Source: Gammaproteobacteria bacterium 13_2_20CM_66_19 (GTDB taxonomy: Bacteria > Pseudomonadota > Gammaproteobacteria > Steroidobacterales > Steroidobacteraceae). From it: DNA of 64,000 bases. The translations under genes were made by a program, and so were the position numbers. The first letter of the stretch is position 1; the number at the start of each line of letters is the position of its first letter. The notes beneath the pieces are model-generated. The model searched no databases and was not told the origin of the DNA. It worked only from the letters and a program-made list of their open reading frames with translations. Shown in pieces: positions 60,376 to 64,000 of the stretch. Location of the stretch: assembly GCA_001914695.1 (NCBI GenBank), contig MNCZ01000099.1:1-64000 (forward strand), given 5' to 3'.

Positions 60376-60711
60376 ATGAGCGCGCGAATAATTAAGAAGT
60401 ATCCCAACAGGCGGTTGTACGACACGGTAGAGAGTCGGTACATCACGCTCGCCGATATCCGCCGGCTGGTGATCGAGCGGGTCGACTTCGTGGTCATCGA
60501 CAAGAAGACCCAAGGCGACATCACCCGCCCGATCCTGCTGCAGGTGATCGCGGAGCAGGAGCATGACGGCGAGCCGCTCATGAGCCGCGATTTCCTCTCA
60601 CAGGTGATCCGCTCCTACGGCGACGCCATGCGCAGCACCGTCGGCAGCTACCTGGAGCAGAGCCTGAAGCTGTTTGCGAGCCAGAACGGCGGACGCGGGC
60701 CCCCGGGCTGA
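60376..60711 (+). CDS. PhaR-like PHA accumulation regulator (DNA-binding N-terminal domain)
   Basis: MSARIIKKYPNRRLYDTVESRYITLADIRRLVIERVDFVVIDKKTQGDITRPILLQVIAEQE. Confidence 0.88.
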   Translation: MSARIIKKYPNRRLYDTVESRYITLADIRRLVIERVDFVVIDKKTQGDITRPILLQVIAEQEHDGEPLMSRDFLSQVIRSYGDAMRSTVGSYLEQSLKLFASQNGGRGPPG

Positions 60712-60737
60712 GAGGCAAGCGCGCGGCGCCGCGGCCG

Positions 60738-62822
60738 TCAGGAGTCGAGGTCGCGCATCGACAGACGGATGCGTCCCTGGCGATCCACCTCGAGAACCTT
60801 CACGCGAATCAGATCGCCCTCCTTGAGCTTGTCGCTCACCCGCTCGACGCGCTCGTTCGAGATCTGCGAGATGTGCACCAGCCCGTCGCGGCCGGGAAGG
60901 ATGGTCACGAAGGCTCCGAAATCCATGAGCCGCGCGACCTTGCCCTCGTAGATCTGGCCCACCTCGACGTCGGCGGTGATGAGCTCGATGCGCCGCTGCG
61001 CCTCGCGCCCGGCGGCGCCCGAGACCGAAGCGATCTTGACCGTGCCGTCGCTCTCGATGTCGATGGTGGTGCCGGTCTCCTCGGTGATCTGGCGGATGAC
61101 CGCCCCGCCCTTGCCGATGACGTCGCGGATCTTCTCCTGATCGATCTTGAGCGTGATGATCGACGGGGCCCACTCGGACATCTTGGCGCGCGGCTCGCGG
61201 ATGACCTTGTTCATCTCATCGAGGATATGCAGGCGGCCAGCGCGCGCCTGCTCGAGCGCCACGCGCATGATCTCGGGCGTGACGCCTTCGACCTTGATGT
61301 CCATCTGCAGCGCCGTCACGCCGTCCCTGGTGCCGGCGACCTTGAAATCCATGTCGCCGAGGTGATCCTCGTCGCCGAGGATGTCGGTGAGCACCTTATA
61401 GCGGCTGCCCTCGAGCACCAGCCCCATGGCAACGCCCGCCACCGGCGCCTTGATCGGAACCCCCGCGTCCATGAGCGACAGCGACGTGCCGCACACGCTC
61501 GCCATCGAGCTCGAGCCGTTCGACTCCAGGATCTCCGACACGACGCGGATCACGTACGGAAAGGCAGTCATGTCCGGCATCACCGCACTGACGCCGCGAC
61601 GCGCGAGATTGCCGTGCCCGATCTCGCGCCGCTTCGGGGCTCCCATCATGCCGGTCTCGCCCACCGAGAAGGGCGGGAAGTTGTAGTGCAGCATGAACGG
61701 CTCGCGCCGCTCGCCCTCGAGGGCGTCGATGATCTGCGCATCGCGGGTGGTGCCGAGCGTGGTCAGCACCAGAGCCTGGGTTTCCCCGCGGGTGAAGAGC
61801 GCCGACCCGTGCGTGCGCGGCATCACGCCGACCTTGACCGTGATCGGGCGTACGGTGCGCGTGTCGCGCCCGTCGATGCGCGGCTCGCCGTTGAGGATCC
61901 GCTGGCGCACGATGCGGCTCTCGAGCCTGAAGAGCGCGCTCTCGACGGCCTCCTGGGTCCACTTGGGCTGATCCCCTCCGGCGAGCGTCGCGAGGGTCTG
62001 GGTCTTGATCTCGGTGAGCCGCGCGTGCCGCTGCTGCTTCTCGGTGATGGTGTAAGCCTGGGCGAGCGCCGCCTGCGCATGGAGGCTGAGCGCGCTCATG
62101 AGCTCGGCGTTTTCCGCCGGCGGCTGCCAGCTCCAACGCGGCTTGCCCGCTTCCGCGGCGAGCTCCTTGATGACGCGGATGGCGGTCTGCATCTGCTCGT
62201 GTCCGAACACGACGGCTCCGAGCATCACTTCCTCGGACAGCCCCTTCGCCTCCGACTCGACCATCAGCACCGCGTGCGCGGTGCCGGCGACCACCAGATG
62301 CAACTGCGATTGCGCGAGCTCCGTCGCGGTCGGGTTGAGGACATAACGGCCGTCCTTCCACCCGACCCGCGCAGCTCCGATCGGGCCGTTGAACGGAATG
62401 CCCGACAGGGCGAGCGCGGCGGATGCGCCGAGGAGCGCCGGAATGTCGGCATCGATGTCCGGGTCCATCGACAGCACCGTCGCCACCACCTGCACGTCGT
62501 TGTAGAACCCGTCCGGAAACAGTGGACGGATGGGGCGGTCGATGAGGCGCGAGGTCAGCGTCTCCTTCTCGGTCGGCCGGCCCTCGCGCTTGAAGAAGCC
62601 GCCCGGGATGCGGCCGGCGGCGTAGGTCTTCTCGACGTAGTTGACGGTCAGGGGAAAGAAATCGCGCCCCGCGGTCGGGGTCTGCTGTATGCAGGCGGTG
62701 ACCAGCACGACGGTATCGCCCATGGCGACGCGCACCGCGCCTTCCGCCTGGCGGGCGATCTCACCCGCGTCGATGGTGACTGAATGCTGACCATATGAGA
62801 ATGATTTGCTGACGACGCTCAA
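60738..62822 (-). CDS. pnp: Polyribonucleotide nucleotidyltransferase
   Basis: 694 aa; two RNase PH domains, KH ([20 protein letters not shown]) and S1 ([30 protein letters not shown]). Confidence 0.97.
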   Translation of the reverse strand: MSVVSKSFSYGQHSVTIDAGEIARQAEGAVRVAMGDTVVLVTACIQQTPTAGRDFFPLTVNYVEKTYAAGRIPGGFFKREGRPTEKETLTSRLIDRPIRPLFPDGFYNDVQVVATVLSMDPDIDADIPALLGASAALALSGIPFNGPIGAARVGWKDGRYVLNPTATELAQSQLHLVVAGTAHAVLMVESEAKGLSEEVMLGAVVFGHEQMQTAIRVIKELAAEAGKPRWSWQPPAENAELMSALSLHAQAALAQAYTITEKQQRHARLTEIKTQTLATLAGGDQPKWTQEAVESALFRLESRIVRQRILNGEPRIDGRDTRTVRPITVKVGVMPRTHGSALFTRGETQALVLTTLGTTRDAQIIDALEGERREPFMLHYNFPPFSVGETGMMGAPKRREIGHGNLARRGVSAVMPDMTAFPYVIRVVSEILESNGSSSMASVCGTSLSLMDAGVPIKAPVAGVAMGLVLEGSRYKVLTDILGDEDHLGDMDFKVAGTRDGVTALQMDIKVEGVTPEIMRVALEQARAGRLHILDEMNKVIREPRAKMSEWAPSIITLKIDQEKIRDVIGKGGAVIRQITEETGTTIDIESDGTVKIASVSGAAGREAQRRIELITADVEVGQIYEGKVARLMDFGAFVTILPGRDGLVHISQISNERVERVSDKLKEGDLIRVKVLEVDRQGRIRLSMRDLDS

Positions 62823-62876
62823 GGCTCAATCCTCGAAAAGTTGGATCTTCGGAAATCTCAAGGGCGAAAACACAAA

Positions 62877-62897
62877 GGCCGCGCGTTGCCGGCGGCC
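62877..62897 (-). terminator. Hairpin GGCCGC/GCGGCC between rpsO and pnp (terminator/attenuator)
   Basis: On the minus strand GCGGCC...GGCCGC stem located just after the rpsO stop, followed by a T-rich stretch (CTTTGTGTTTT). Confidence 0.6.
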
Positions 62898-62906
62898 CTT
62901 GAGTTT

Positions 62907-63176
62907 TCAGCGGCGAAGCCCGAGTCGCTCGACGAGCTCCTGGTACTTCTGGGGTTGCGTGGCTCTGAGGTAATCGAGGAGCTTGCGCCGCTGGTTCACG
63001 AGCTTCACGAGCCCGCGGCGCGAGGCGTGGTCACGCTTGTGCGCGGTGAAGTGCTCGCCGAGTCCGTTGATGCGCTCGGAGAGCAGTGCCACCTGAACTT
63101 CCGGTGAGCCGGTGTCGGCCGGTCCGCGGCGGAACTGCGCGAGGATTCCGCCCTTTTTCTCGCTGGTTAAGGCCAT
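62907..63176 (-). CDS. rpsO: 30S ribosomal protein S15
   Basis: [70 protein letters not shown]. Confidence 0.97.
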   Translation of the reverse strand: MALTSEKKGGILAQFRRGPADTGSPEVQVALLSERINGLGEHFTAHKRDHASRRGLVKLVNQRRKLLDYLRATQPQKYQELVERLGLRR

Positions 63177-63227
63177 GGCGCGATCGTCCTAACTAATTGT
63201 CTCAAGAGCCCTTTTAGCAAGCGCGGG

Positions 63228-63257
63228 ATTCTACCCGCCCGTAGCGTGCCGCTACAA
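63228..63257 (-). promoter_or_regulatory. Putative rpsO promoter (TTGTAG - 18 bp - TAGAAT)
   Basis: Read on the minus strand, about 50 bp upstream of the rpsO ATG. Confidence 0.45.
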
Positions 63258-63289
63258 GCCGCACGCGATGCGTTCCGTTACGCGGCCGT

Positions 63290-63322
63290 CCGATGAGCGG
63301 CGCAACGGTGTGCGCTCATCGG
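63290..63322. other. Perfect 10-bp inverted repeat CCGATGAGCG-N13-CGCTCATCGG
   Basis: Read directly; intergenic upstream of rpsO. Confidence 0.6.
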
Positions 63323-63576
63323 CGAGCCGCACGGGACGACTCACCTGCCATGCGGCGCGAGAATCGCGGGGGCGGCGTGCGATTCCGAAGTGCGCCGCGC
63401 CCTGTCCGCGGTTTGCATCAGGCGCCGCTCACGACATAATGCGGCCGACAAATCAGCGACTTACGAATCCTGTCTCAGAGCGCACTGCGCTGGCGCGACG
63501 TGCATCTACGACTCCCCGGCCGGCGCGTCCGTAGGATCGCACGCAGTTCTGTCGCGATCCTGAAACGTCTGCCCGC

Positions 63577-64000
63577 ATGAGCGCTGATGCATTGATCGAA
63601 GGACTGCCCGATCTCGTCGTCCTGATCCGACGGGACGGCCTGGTGCTGGAATGCGGCGGAGGACACGGCGTGCCGGGCCTTCGCTGCCGCTTGGATGCGG
63701 CCGGCAAGCGGATCGAGAGTCTCTGGCCGGCGCCCGTCGCGGAGTTCCTGAAGCTGCTCATGCGCCGGTCGCTGGCGCTGCGCACCACGGCGGAAGCGCG
63801 CTTGGAGCACGACGGCATCGCCTATGAGGCACGCGCCAGCGCCCGGGGTCCGGAGCGCGCGCTGTGCATCATCCGGCAGGCCTCGGCAAGCTCGCGGGAC
63901 GACTCGCTCGAGGGGAGCGACGAGCGGCCCCGTCCCCAGCTCGACCGCCGCGGCTTCCTCAGACGTTGCAAGGAGTCGATGGCGATGGCGGCGCTGCGCG
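63577..64000 (+). CDS. Probable signalling protein N-terminus (PAS-like, likely followed by EAL/GGDEF), truncated by the window end; absent from the ORF track
   Basis: ATG at 63577, open to base 64000: MSADALIEGLPDLVVLIRRDGLVLECGGGHGV...PQLDRRGFLRRCKESMAMAALR. Confidence 0.6.
   Translation, partial: MSADALIEGLPDLVVLIRRDGLVLECGGGHGVPGLRCRLDAAGKRIESLWPAPVAEFLKLLMRRSLALRTTAEARLEHDGIAYEARASARGPERALCIIRQASASSRDDSLEGSDERPRPQLDRRGFLRRCKESMAMAALR

Overview
This 64 kb window is a high-GC bacterial chromosome segment, most likely gammaproteobacterial (inferred from gene content and order). It has no recognisable prophage, integron, CRISPR array, transposase, rRNA or tRNA. Roughly 1-26.7 kb is an accessory and catabolic region. 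It holds a TonB receptor, class III aminotransferase, MFS and EamA transporters, BKACE (DUF849), a GGDEF/EAL protein, a GntR-LacI chimeric regulator, an atypical M20 protein, a PagL-like deacylase, a trypsin-like protease, an HIBADH/NCS1/TetR set, a SorAB-like sulfite dehydrogenase operon and ApbE. Roughly 27-63.2 kb is a conserved housekeeping block: galU, lapB, ihfB, rpsA, cmk, aroA, pheA, serA, serC, gyrA; ubiG, rmuC; rluB-like, scpB, scpA, trpS; ligA, zipA, smc; queF, dksA, gluQRS; rpsO, pnp. The most interesting signals not explained by ordinary annotation are: (i) two near-identical 18-bp pseudo-palindromes about 102 bp apart between a HAD gene and the GntR-LacI regulator; (ii) a histidine-kinase C-terminal relic antisense to the aberrant C-terminal tail of GalU; (iii) a compact 56-bp multi-hairpin element flanked by TCATGAG repeats; (iv) a lipoprotein built of 'VNG' repeats; (v) several enzymes with altered catalytic motifs (M20, MtaD-like, RluB-like, phytoene-synthase-like); (vi) a well-supported 74-aa orphan microprotein; (vii) a gluQRS gene without an ATG/GTG/TTG start at the expected position. 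Product calls come from motif recognition by eye. No database search was run.
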